Part shown: piece by piece, positions 12,781 through 23,500 of the stretch
Position numbering within the stretch: position 1 is the stretch's first letter
How the letters are laid out: every line of letters starts with the position of its first letter
Assembly: GCA_947652115.1 (NCBI GenBank)
Contig: OX393561.1
Coordinates: forward strand, 28,104,256 to 28,168,255
Direction of reading: 5' to 3'
Length of the DNA stretch: 64,000 nucleotides
Source of the DNA: Blastomussa wellsi
Taxonomy: Eukaryota; Cnidaria; Anthozoa; Scleractinia; Plerogyridae
Translations under genes and position numbers: made by a program
The notes under the pieces: generated by a model
What the model was told of the DNA's origin: nothing
The model's input: the letters and a program-made list of their open reading frames with translations, nothing else
Database searches by the model: none

Positions 12781-15094
12781 ATATCGTTGTTTATATTTTA
12801 TTCACTCCAGGTAGTGTAAAGTTTAGCACCTATTTCAACTTTAAAGGGTCATGGTGAAGCTGCTTTGTGGTTCATGAACTAGTTGTTTGAAAACTGTGGT
12901 CCCCTGAAAGGCCTCCAACCCTAAGGCATTACCGGGGCATTCACTTTTTATGCTTGAAAGAGTGGGTGAAGTCACTGGTCTCCGGGAGAAAACTGAATGG
13001 TGAACTCCCCTGCCCCGCATGTTCCATACACTTGGTACTTCCATGTAAAAAACTTGTTATGGACAAGTGTAACAAGATTAAGGAATGCTTTTCCTTGGGG
13101 GTGTTAATGACCGAACTGCTCGTTGTTCTTGCACGTGACTGAAAGTATGCAAGGATCAAACGTGTACATTTTCATATTATTTTATATCAAATTGCTTTTC
13201 GTATTAAAAGAAGCCAGTCAAGCAACCCTCTTTTTTACTATAAATGGACGTGAATTCAGATGGAACAAAAGAATGTGTAATTAACCATGTCGCATATCAA
13301 ATGGTGTAGGCCATCTTCAGGTCAAGGTTTCTATTATAACAAATTTAATATAATATGAAATGTCATTGAAATATCCCTACCTTTTGCAACCAGATTTTTA
13401 AAATGATCAGCCACAACAGCTTTCTTTGCTGCATGCTCATACGGAACTTTGCAGAGCATTTTTTGCTTCATTTGTCTTGGGTTGTCGTTGTTGAAAGTCC
13501 AGTCAAGTCGATACAAAAATGTATGCAAAATTACTATGCAGTGCGCAAAATAAAAACTGACAAAGGAGTGCATGCCCCACTTATTCCCCTGGTCCGGGAT
13601 GTAAAGATGGTGATTTCTAGCTCACCCCCCCCCCCCCCTTATGGAGGACCATAATTGAGTGAAGATGAAGTGAAGTGTGTGTGTGTTGGGGGGGGGGGAG
13701 GATTTCACATGACTGGTGCATTAGGTTTCTGCCACTATGACCACCAGCTGAAGAAACTTGCTCTGAGCACAGCTGAAGCAATGGACTGTTTATTTGTAAC
13801 CTTTGTGTCCTATACTACAAAAAATGCATATAATTAAATGTACATTTATTTACCTGTTACCTACAATCCCCGACATAAGTACTTGGGACACCTCGTTTGC
13901 CAACAAATGGCGTGGCGATTTGTAACTATTGCTGTGAAATAGAAGCCCCCCTCCCCTGAAACAATGTTGTAAATTAGGTAGCAGTCTCGAAGTATTGTTT
14001 TTTTTTTTCGTGAAACAACACTGCAAGGGGGGAGAGGGGAAGTGAGAATATTTGTTCTTGTTTCTAGTTATAAACATAAAATTAGTGTCCCAACAATTTC
14101 AACGTGAATTGTAGCTCCTTGAGCCAAAGTGGCATGTAAGGCCTTCACATTCGTTCTCCATCGACTCTTTCCTTGTGCTATGGCACTCACTCTAGGATTT
14201 CCACCCTGCTCTGGATCTCCCCTTCTCCACTGTACTATAAATATACATTAGCGCACACAGAAAACATACTTAAAATGAAATATGATATGTGACCTGGAAA
14301 ATCCAGTCATTGACCTGATGCCATCCACTCAGTTTCCATCGCCATACTTTTTTGTTAATCAATCAATCAATCAACTATTTAAAACACGGTAAATGGCTCA
14401 GCAAGCTGGTTTTGAGACATGCCGTGTAAGAAAATAAATTCCAAAAACAATATTGTAAAACCTTGATTTAGATGTTTTGTGTATACATGTAGCAGACCCT
14501 AAATATAGCAATTTACAGATGTTTGCTTGTATTTATGTGCTTTTCTTTCCATAAATTACTCTTCTCTTGTGTTTGATGTATTACTTCTCATGCAGGGATG
14601 CAACGAATGTACAGCTGTCCAGGGGTTTCAAAACAAGGCGGCAACTGCCGGAGTTCCACGGCTACTTGGCTATTATGCTGCCAGCTACTCTGGTCATAGC
14701 AATCAGCTTGTGACAAAAAATCTCACTTATAACAACCGCCTACTCTTTCAGTTGGCGACACCTACTTCAAACAATCTTGAAACCCCTGGCTGTCTAATTA
14801 TTGTAAACAATAATGGGCATTTCTGTTCCTGAAATCTTTTTCAAATCATAATATAGATCCCCTCTTTCAGTTATTTTGCATTTGACCTTTCTAACTGCCT
14901 GAGTGCTACGCTTTCTACTTTATTACTTGTGCTGTAATGCAGTTTGCAATTTCTTGAGTTTATTAACACTTTTAATTAGCAGCTGAGTAGGGATGTGTAT
15001 TTGTTTTTGCTACATCTACATGTTCTTTCGTCTATACTGTTATTAATATCAATTAATTAACTTTTAATTATTGAATCAGTCAGTGTACATATAA

Positions 15095-15871
15095 CTATGG
15101 AGTAGTGAGGCTCCTGCCATTCTGAGAGTGGTCTATCGACAAAATAAATGGACAAGCAGTCTGAGCCCATTCCTCTGCTGTCTTGTGCATTGCTGCACCT
15201 TGTTTTCCAAAGCACGTCTCTAACATGGGTGTGTTGATAACTCCAGGATTAAGAGGAACACAGGACAAAGGTGCAGGTAGCTCAAGGGCCATAGCTTTTG
15301 AAAGCCCCTCGATTGCCCACTTTGAAGCACAATAAGGAGCCACGTGAGGAGAAACGCTTCTTCCCCAACCGGAACTAAAATTGACAACCACACCCTTTCC
15401 AGCTTTGATCATCTCGGGGACAAAATGACGGATAACATTTGTGGCACCTTTTATGTTGATATCAATAACACTGTTAAACTCCTCGGAAGAAATTTCCCAC
15501 AGAGAAGAGTTATTGTTGATGATAGAAGCATTATTCAGGAGAAAAGTCGGTGCTCCAAAGCAAGAAATAATATCATCTGACCAACGTTTCACCTCCGCCT
15601 CGTTCACAACATCAACAACAGAAAACTGCTTCGGTTTGTTTCCTTGACAAAACTCATCGTTCAACTTGCTTATCTTCTGTGCCGATCGTGCACATCCTAA
15701 CACTATATGGCCCTTGGATATATACCATTTCACCATTGCAAGGCCTAAACCCGTTGAAGCTCCTGTAATTGCAATAACCTCACAGGGAGCCCTCACATCC
15801 GTGTAGAATTTAGAATATGAATAAAAGATTAACCTACCTTTATCGCGTGTCTGTTGTGTTTTGGCGGCCAT
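15095..15871 (-). CDS. Short-chain dehydrogenase/reductase, 5' end replaced by transposon TIR
   Basis: This is a classical-type SDR, expected to be an NAD(P)-dependent cytosolic oxidoreductase; the substrate is unknown. In the present frame the Rossmann motif TGASTGLG is at residues 36-43, NNAS at 113-116, the catalytic Ser at 166/167 and Tyr180-x3-Lys184 in APYCASK, followed by LNPGVINT. The frame is uninterrupted to the stop at 15095. The first 30 residues (codons from 15871 to 15782) come wholly from the terminal repeat of the inserted transposon; genuine SDR sequence starts with EVIAITGAS. The original start (ATGGCGCAAG, encoding MAQ plus the first base of Glu) lies 11.5 kb away at 27326-27317, which would give a 231-residue protein of normal SDR length. 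The gene may therefore be dead, or expressed from the TIR-borne ATG as a 258-residue protein. Confidence 0.85.
   Translation of the reverse strand: MAAKTQQTRDKGRLIFYSYSKFYTDVRAPCEVIAITGASTGLGLAMVKWYISKGHIVLGCARSAQKISKLNDEFCQGNKPKQFSVVDVVNEAEVKRWSDDIISCFGAPTFLLNNASIINNNSSLWEISSEEFNSVIDINIKGATNVIRHFVPEMIKAGKGVVVNFSSGWGRSVSPHVAPYCASKWAIEGLSKAMALELPAPLSCVPLNPGVINTPMLETCFGKQGAAMHKTAEEWAQTACPFILSIDHSQNGRSLTTP
15775..15780. repeat. Left target-site duplication (TAACCT)
   Basis: TAACCT lies immediately outside the left transposon end and is repeated exactly at 27311-27316 outside the right end. In the uninterrupted SDR reading frame only one copy exists, which confirms it as a duplication. Confidence 0.85.
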
Positions 15872-16195
15872 TTTGAATTTTTAATACCCGCGCGGTCTAC
15901 TAGTGCGAGGTCTGGAACCGAAATAAAGGAAATCGCTCGGAGCGGCCGCTCGGAGCGTCCTCGGAACTCTAAGAAAATGACAAGGGATGAAACTAAAAAG
16001 ATTGCGTTCCAAATTTTGCATTAGTTCGAGGGGAAAATCACTTCGTAATTTGCCAAAAATTACTCTGTGGGAAGAAGAAGCATCAAACTAAATATATCTA
16101 CGCTCACTTAGCCGAAACATCTAGAAGGTCTGCGATATTTTGGCGTTGTTTTAAACTACTCGCTTTCGCGCTATGTCTCTGCCAGTTGGGGGCCA
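15781..16195 (+). repeat. Left terminal inverted repeat of the 11.5-kb transposon
   Basis: The outer 91 bases are identical (inverted) to 27220-27310. The next about 40 bases (GAGGTCTGGAACCGA region) are near-identical, then homology becomes patchy. A stretch of roughly 140 bases around 16010-16150 is absent from the right arm. The shared CTCTGCCAGTTGGGGG near 16181 marks the inner edge. Read outward (minus strand) it contains AAAATGGCCGCC, an ATG in good Kozak context, and a splice-donor-like AAAGGTAGGT. Confidence 0.85.
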
Positions 16196-16442
16196 CGGAA
16201 GTGAGAAATGCGAAACTTTGATTGACAGAATCGAAGCGGAAGTGATAGTGCTGCCTTTTCTGATTGGTCAGTTTTAATTCCGGAAGTTTGATGATATTAT
16301 TCCGGAAATAGAATGCCGCCACAAGGTCAAGGCCAGATATTCCCGATTTATGACGCCATAGTGACGGGAATTAAGAGTTCAAGAGTTTTTTGGCAAGAAA
16401 TTTCATGACTGTTCTGTTAAGACATTTCGTCCTCCTGATAAC

Positions 16443-19400
16443 ATGAGGTAAGTATTAACTGTAATAGAAGATTTTGCCAATGTCAGTCAACTCTAAGGTG
16501 ATTTTGTGACAGCGAGGTTCTCATTAATTGGCGACCTTTTCGGTCCTGCGATTCAGATTAGCTTTAAAATTATGTTGCTGTTCGTTTTCCTCTAGCGGTT
16601 TGACTGACTGTCAAAAGAAAGTGCTGGATCTCATTTTGGCTGGCCACAACACTTTTTTTGCTGGCGCAGCCGGTAGTGGCAAGTCATTTCTGGTAAAGCA
16701 AATTTGTGAGAGTTCAAAGAAAACTGTTAGTATAACAAGTACGACTGGACGTGCGGCAAAGGTTTTGAAAACTAAAGCCAAAACAATACATGCATTTGCG
16801 GGGATTGGTGACTGCCACGAACCTAAAGAGGTATGTTTTGTGTTTCATCTTTTATCTGGGTGTCTTTTTTTTGTTTACTTCAGAGAAATATATTTTAAAA
16901 ATAATTATGGGCGCAGGCTACTAGGGTACCCTATCGTAACAACATGGGGATGCACGAAATTCATATATCGCAGAATCTAAACAAATTTTCTATGAAACAT
17001 AATTGGTAAAAAGAGTCCGATAAATTGTCGTGATCTGTACAGTACCGCAAATGATCCCCAGACTGAAAATGATCCCCATATTGGACCTCAAATGACCCCG
17101 AACTGCAAATAATAATAATGTGTCGCAAACATAATTCAGGTCGGGGTCACCGCGTTCGTAGTGCAAGGTCAAATAGACCAATTTCGATATATTAAAATTC
17201 AGCGTAAGACAATAGGCCTCAGCACGAGGCTCTAGGGAATAAACTCCACAAACTCTGTATTTATTCCCCAGAGTCTGGTGCTGAGGTCTTAAATTGACTT
17301 AGGCTGAATTTTATTATATCGAAATTGATCTATTAGTTGACCGGGAGTCCAAATTATTTTATTTTTAATTTTTGTAAATTTAAACAAGCTTGCTAATCAA
17401 AATCATGATATGCCGATTTAGAAGTGCTAAGATTCGGAAGAATTTTATCCCCTATAACAAGACCTTCTACAATGAGTAAATATAAGTTACGGACACTGCA
17501 AAAATCTCCAAGCATGTCAAGCTTTTGTATATTTCATTTTATTTTGGAGGGCGATTTGAAGGATTCGTAGACATTTTAATGCTTATTGTAACTTTTATGA
17601 TTACTCAGGTGATCTTGGAAAAAGTCCTAAGAAGTGAGAGAGTAGTCAAGAGATGGTGCGATACGGAAATTCTCGTAATAGACGAAGTTTCAATGCTAAG
17701 CTTGAGAACCTTTGAGATAATTCATTTTATTGCTCAAGGAGTGAGAAAATCAAAGCAAGCTTTCGGGGGTGTACAAATAGTTGCGTGTGGGGACTTCAAG
17801 CAGTTACCACCTGTCTCCAGTAGTATCGATCCTGGTCGATACTGTTTCGAAAGCCTCATCTGGGAGAAATGCTTTTCCCATCTTCTCTATCTTGACAGAG
17901 TAATGAGGCAAACCGACATTCAGTATCTCAATATGCTGAATGAAATAGCAGAAGGAGAATGTTGCGCTGCAACTGAAGCGTTTATCAAAGAGTTAAGCCG
18001 ACCAATTGACAAAGAGAAGTTAGGTGTAACTGGGCATATTCCTGAAGTTTATTCTCATAATGAGGACGTTGACTTCGTCAACACCCAGTACCTCAACAAG
18101 ATTGAGAATCGAGTTCATGTGTTTGTTTCGCAAGATACTGGAAGTAAATGTCTGCTAGATAAGCAAGTGCAGGCTGCACACACCCTGCCGCTTAAAGTGG
18201 GTGCCCGTGTAATGTTAATTTGTAACATAAACGAATCGTTAACAAACGGCGAAATTGGAGAGATAATTAAGTTTGCGGCTGAGGATGGTCTTCCTATTGT
18301 CAATTTTCCGGAAGTAGGTCTAACGCAAAAGATCGAGAAAGTTGTGTGGAAGTTATATGACAAGGATGACTATACGAAGGTGAAGGCCGAAAGATACCAG
18401 GTGCCGCTGAAGTTGGCCTGGGCATTCACAGTACACAAAGCTCAGGGCATGACCCTCGATGCTGTCAAGGTTAATGTCTCGGGTATTTTCGCTCCGGGAC
18501 ATCTTTATGTGGCCCTATCCAGGGTAAGGTGTCGAGAAGCGATTCAAGTCGTGGGCTTTCGTAAGAGCAAGATAATTGCACTTCCGCAGTGCGTTAAAGA
18601 CTTTTCGACCCGCCTTTTAGCTTTAGACAATGACACACACCTTGAAGTAAACAATCTTGCCTGTTGCCGGGAGGAAACAATAAATTTGACGTATTCCAAC
18701 AACGAGGTAAACCTGTCGGATGGCGTTGATGACCTTTGTGATGACGTTTTTTCAGTGGAGGAAATCCGAGAGTTGGATCAAATTGTGAGTGAATTTTTTG
18801 ATCAAGAGATAGAGGAGCGCGGGACCGAGGAAGAAGTTGACCTTCGTGAGGTACTTGAAAATTTAAGTTTCGAAGAAGACTTAAGTAAGCCACCTGAAAC
18901 TTTCAGCTTCCCTTCGTTTATATCTGCTCTTAAAAACACTAGCTTCCTTGCAAAGCAAAAGCATTCGCTTGTACATCGCAAAAACACTCTATTTGATGCA
19001 ATGCTAACGCCCGATTGCATTGACGCTGGAGAGTGCTTCATCAAAATTCTCTGGAATCGACTACATAACTGCATTAGGAAAGCTTTAGAGCCTCACAGAA
19101 ACGAGACTATAAAGAGAAAGTACTTTAGAGCGCACTTTTCCGACGTGCATCTTTTAATTCTGAGTTCTGAACTGGAGAAAGAATTTCTTACTATTTTTGG
19201 AATTCCTCCAAGCCAAAAACAGAAGGAACATTGGTCATGTTTGGCGGACATCGCTTTTGCCATCAATGCTGCGATAATTCACGAAGCCTCCAAGGCAACA
19301 TCAGATCACATTCCCACCCAGGTGCCAGTTTTTGTCGATGTTAATAGTTTGCCCGTCGAAATGCAAGGGAAAATTAGATACTGTGGAGGTTGGGCGCTGG

Positions 19401-20233
19401 CGAAAACGCGTGATAACTTTCGAAGATACATCAAAGAAAATTTGTTTTCCACTAAAGAATCCTTGCAAGGAAGAGTGAAGGAGTGCTATGTGAAGAAGAA
19501 AGCAGTTGATAGTCTTACATCTCCATCATCATCGATACACAGTTCTTCTGAGTTTCCAGAAACTTTATCAATTACCGACCGGAGGCAATACAGCACAGGA
19601 GGACTTACACACATTACTGATTCTGCCCACAAGTTTTTCTTGGCTTTGGAGGAAAAAAGAATTCAACACATGAACAGCGAGCGACTCAAACTTTGTAAGT
19701 CAAACTTGGTATCATCCACGATGGATATCGCGCAAGCTGACAGCAGACTGCTCGAAACATGGAACAGTTGCCTTAGTGTATCGTGCGATGAAGACACAAC
19801 ACAAGCGTTGACTCCAGACCTCAGAAAGGATGTTTTTGATGACGTAGTGGAAAGATATTTTAAGATGGGTGCAGGCCAGTTCCTGCGTGATTTCAGACGC
19901 GACAATCAATTACAACGCACGGAGGCACATAGAAAACGAGTGGCAGAAAAAGCAAAGAAAGATGATGCTAAGAAGTCCAAAATCACAATCCAAGAAGTTA
20001 AAGAAGACAAGTCTGAAGGCAAGGTTGTAACCCACAAGCAGCTGCAGGCACTATGCACAAAACACCCTAAAGTATTTGAGAGTCGCCTGTACAGTAAAAA
20101 TGAACTTGCACCCTTCTTCGCGGCGTATGGTATCATTTTCCGCAGCAGTTTTACGAAAGCAAGACTCAACGAGATCCTGATTGCAGAAATCATGAAACAT
20201 GACTTTATTCCGAACATACAAGCACTGAGCTGA
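16443..20233 (+). CDS. PIF1-type DNA helicase carried by the transposon
   Basis: This is a superfamily 1B helicase expected to unwind DNA 5'-3', here presumably serving transposon mobility. Exons are 16443-16447 (ATGAG), 16596-16830 and 17609-20233, totalling 955 codons including stop. Motifs are Walker A GAAGSGKS (25-32), ITSTTGRAAKVL and HAFAGIG, Walker B VIDEVSML (103-110), GDFKQLPPV (141-149), then WAFTVHKAQGMTLDAV and HLYVALSRVR toward residue 370. About 500 residues follow the helicase core; they are acidic then mixed, and I do not recognise them. The last roughly 120 residues are Lys-rich and end in a helical segment near KNELAPFFAAYGI. No HUH/Rep domain is present, which argues against a Helitron. 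I chose the ATG in the 5-base exon because the 16596 exon has no upstream in-frame ATG; only a TTG at 16528 is available without splicing. Confidence 0.85.
17174..17332. repeat. MITE (TAGACCAATTTCGATATATT ends) in helicase intron 2
   Basis: The left end TAGACCAATTTCGATATATT and right end inverse (ATATCGAAATTGATCTA) enclose an inner inverted repeat with GAGGCTCTAGGGAATAAA. A second member of the family lies at 36761-36923. Confidence 0.7.
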
Positions 20234-20329
20234 CTTTCTTATGTACTGGAACATGAGAACATGGAATAACTAGGTAAGACTAGGATAGGAACTACTAAAA
20301 ATTTATTTGTTCTAAAAATTTAACCCTGC

Positions 20330-20465
20330 ATGGGGGCAACCCTGCGATGGACTAGCACACCATCCAGTGGGGAGTATAAATACTCCTATTCGCTTCATGC
20401 CACTGATCAAACCGGGATACGCTCCGGCCTGATGGGCCACTTGGTTCCAATGCAGACTTTACTTT
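20330..20465 (+). repeat. 3' part of a tRNA-derived SINE between helicase and transposase 3' ends
   Basis: GGGATACGCTCCGGCCTGATGGGCCAC matches the tail of the SINE at 46296-46575 (GGGATAAGCTCCGGCCTGATGGGCCAC), with the same CGCTTCATGC spacer. The tRNA-like head is missing. Confidence 0.6.
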
Positions 20466-20560
20466 ACTTACTACTTACTAGCACTGCTCCAAGGTGGTGG
20501 CATAGGAATTTTCGCCAAAAACTGGTTCCAAAAATAATGTGTTGCAAACATAATTCAGTT

Positions 20561-23500
20561 TCAATACTTGATCCTTTTTGGCTTAGAAAATGAAAAGCTT
20601 GAAGTTTTACCAATGTTAGACTTGGAAGTGGAGCATGTCTGCCCCAAAAGAATGCTGTTGATGGTCGGTCCATACTGACAGTAGGTAGGGTTGTTATTTT
20701 GCCCATTGCCTCCCCTAACCTGGCAAAATATGTTTTCTACCAGGTCACTGTTTACAAACATGGACTTAATGATGCAACCAGGGTTCAGCTGAAATGAAAT
20801 GCTGCATATCTGTTCAAAGCCAATGACCATCGACTTCAAATCAAATAACAGCTTGTCAGAGAAAATTAACTTGTTCCTGTCTGATGCATTTAGGTCTACC
20901 CTGCCACTGATTTCTACTTCCCAATCTTCGATCCAGTTCAAAACTCTTCTGTTTTCGAAGAACCTCTCATCTTCGGTGCTCGCATACGGCAGTGGACTTC
21001 TGAAATTTTTCACTAAAATGCTGGTCATTTGCAGGAGTTCCACAGTCGAGTCCAGGTGTGTTGACTCTTTTTTGTGCTTCTTGAGATCATTCTGATATGC
21101 CTATTAGAGAGAACATCAAACCAAAGTATTCTTTCCATTTCTATTGACAGAAGTACATTTCATCAAATTGAAACTTAATAGGGGAGTGCATTCTTCTACT
21201 GATCTTTACTTTTCATGATCACAAATTTGCCATATCAGAAGTAGTTATCTTAAGTTCAATAGGAGTATTTATATTCAAAAAACAAAAAATTAATTATAAT
21301 TGGAATTATTTTCTCTGGTTCTATAAAGCCTGACTTACTAGTGTATGGTAATTGGATACTTGTTGGAGATTGCAAAGCTGTAATATCATTATACCTTTGA
21401 AGAATTTTACCTGATAGTATTAATAATGTGGCCCACAGTTTTATCACTGCAAAATCTCAAATATTAATGCAACCCTTTGCTCAGTCATGTATTGCTAGTC
21501 ATCCCCTCAACCCAAATACAAGAAATAGGTTTAAAAATAAGGAAATGAAAGAACATAATTAAGTGTAATGACTTTCGTTCACTTTGTTAGTAAATTAAAA
21601 ACTAACATTTCAACATTTGGCTGAGGAACACTTGGACAAATATTAAACTACAGTCACGTATTGTGATGATATCTGAGCGAATTGGGACCAGTTACCTGAA
21701 GTAATTCCAACATTTTATCATTCAGCACATTTTCGGCCAAGTGATTTCGCATTCGGGTGGCATAGCCCAATGTGAAGTGATCTTCATTAAGTTTCTCATG
21801 GATTTTAAGGGACGGGTTATGCTGGTCCCATTTGTAGGCTTCTTTGAGATGAGACCAGTACACTGGCTTTCCATGGAGCAACAAATTTCGGGATGTTCCA
21901 TTTTCAGAGCTCTTCTCTATGTTATTTCGTAATTTCTTGAAGTTGTGCTGTTATAGGAGACAAGCAGTCTTCATTAAAAATTTGATATTTAAAATTATAA
22001 TGATTATAACTTTACGCCGGTTTTATACCGGACAAGTTAAATTTAATGCCTTTGAGTTTAATGACAAAACACACCTAGTAACATGCCACAGCATCAATAA
22101 AAAGAAGTTAATTACTTCATACTTAATTGGACATTCAAGTTATTTTGACATTTAAGAAAGAAATTGATTTGAAATATTGATTGCAAAGGAATTAATTTAA
22201 TTAGTAATTCTGAATTTATGAACACAGCTCTATTAAATACTGAGTAATAAGCAAATAAAGAACTTGAATGCTGAGGTTCTGACAAGTTTCGTTATGTCCT
22301 TTTTGAAAACTGTTCAGTGCATATTACAGTATATAATAAATCTTAAACATAATCATTGTAATTGTACACACTTCACAAATTAGAGCACCACTAACTTAAG
22401 AATTATTAATGATTTTACAACATTTTGTTAAACTTACAGAAGAATCTAGAAAAAACACAAGAGGTTGTCCAGTGTGGATATTTGTTGTGGTGTATTTCTC
22501 CTTCACAGCATCCTTTCCTTTGAAGTGCAATTGTATGAATGAACGGTTTGCCTGACCACCATCACAACAGCAATAGATGACACTAAATCCTGCCATTTCC
22601 AGCCATCCTACAATTTCCCAGAATTTGATGTACAGAGTTGACGGGTCAACTTCACGAGTCGGATAATGAGCAATAGGGAAACGAAAACCTGTGTTTCCCA
22701 GGTAAACAAATTGGAGAACATGAGTCGCTGTTTGCACTTTAGCCTCACCTGCAATAGGCACATTATTACCAATTATAGCAGCTAAAGCATCATTACAATG
22801 TTTCCCATTCGTCTAAAAAGTGTAGAAATTTCCAAGGTAAAATTCTGAAACAATTTTCACTTTACATTAATTAGAAGTTCTCTGCTGTGCTTAAATCAAA
22901 TAATTTATATTAGGATGTATACATGTTGAACGATGCATAGCTCTGAAATTATATTCAATGAATAATAAGTCTATAATTGGACTGACCCCAAAAATGACTA
23001 CACATGATTGTATAGTTTTAAAATGGTTGTCTCTTAAAATAATGCCTTTTCACACTTTTCACACTGTGTATTTGAGACCATTTTTGGCTGAAACTACTGA
23101 ATAGCTTGAAATTGCCTCTGGTGTCTTGCTAGATTTTACTGACTTAATGCAAATGAGCAACAATAAAGTTCTGTGAAAAGGGCTCTTAAATTTCTTACCT
23201 GTCTGAATGAAGTTCATGTCGTCATATTCAGATCCAAGTGCAACAAGCCCAACCAACTGCCACTTGCCATTAAAAGATTTCATCTGAAGATCTTCCTAAT
23301 TATAATGACAACAGAATATGAAATGGTTAAAACTTCAAATAACAATAATTTTGTTGTTACTTATTTATAACTTCCCTGAGTTTTGAACGCAATCAGGCAA
23401 TTTCATAATATATGTTTGATGGTTTGGCAAGTGCTGGACACTAATGCTAGTCAGGACTAGTAAAACTTCATGGTGGGCTAGTGAAAATGCGCTCCTACTA

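Larger units (their letters stand above)
11457..15094. other. Gene-free interval between TOX and SDR genes
   Basis: No convincing coding exon is seen on either strand. The interval holds a palindromic MITE-like element (about 11990-12540), a SINE (12601-12780) and short homopolymer runs (poly-C near 13625, poly-G near 13689). Both flanking genes end into this interval (TOX on +, SDR on -). Confidence 0.6.

Noticed and set aside
14527..14832. Coding exon
   Set aside because: An open frame exists, but it has no recognisable domain, and no supported neighbours or splice partners were found.
16528..16980. Helicase first exon starting at 16528 and ending at 16980
   Set aside because: The start would be TTG and the end runs through a clear GTATGT donor; the ATGAG|GTAAGT exon at 16443 and donor at 16831 give a better model.
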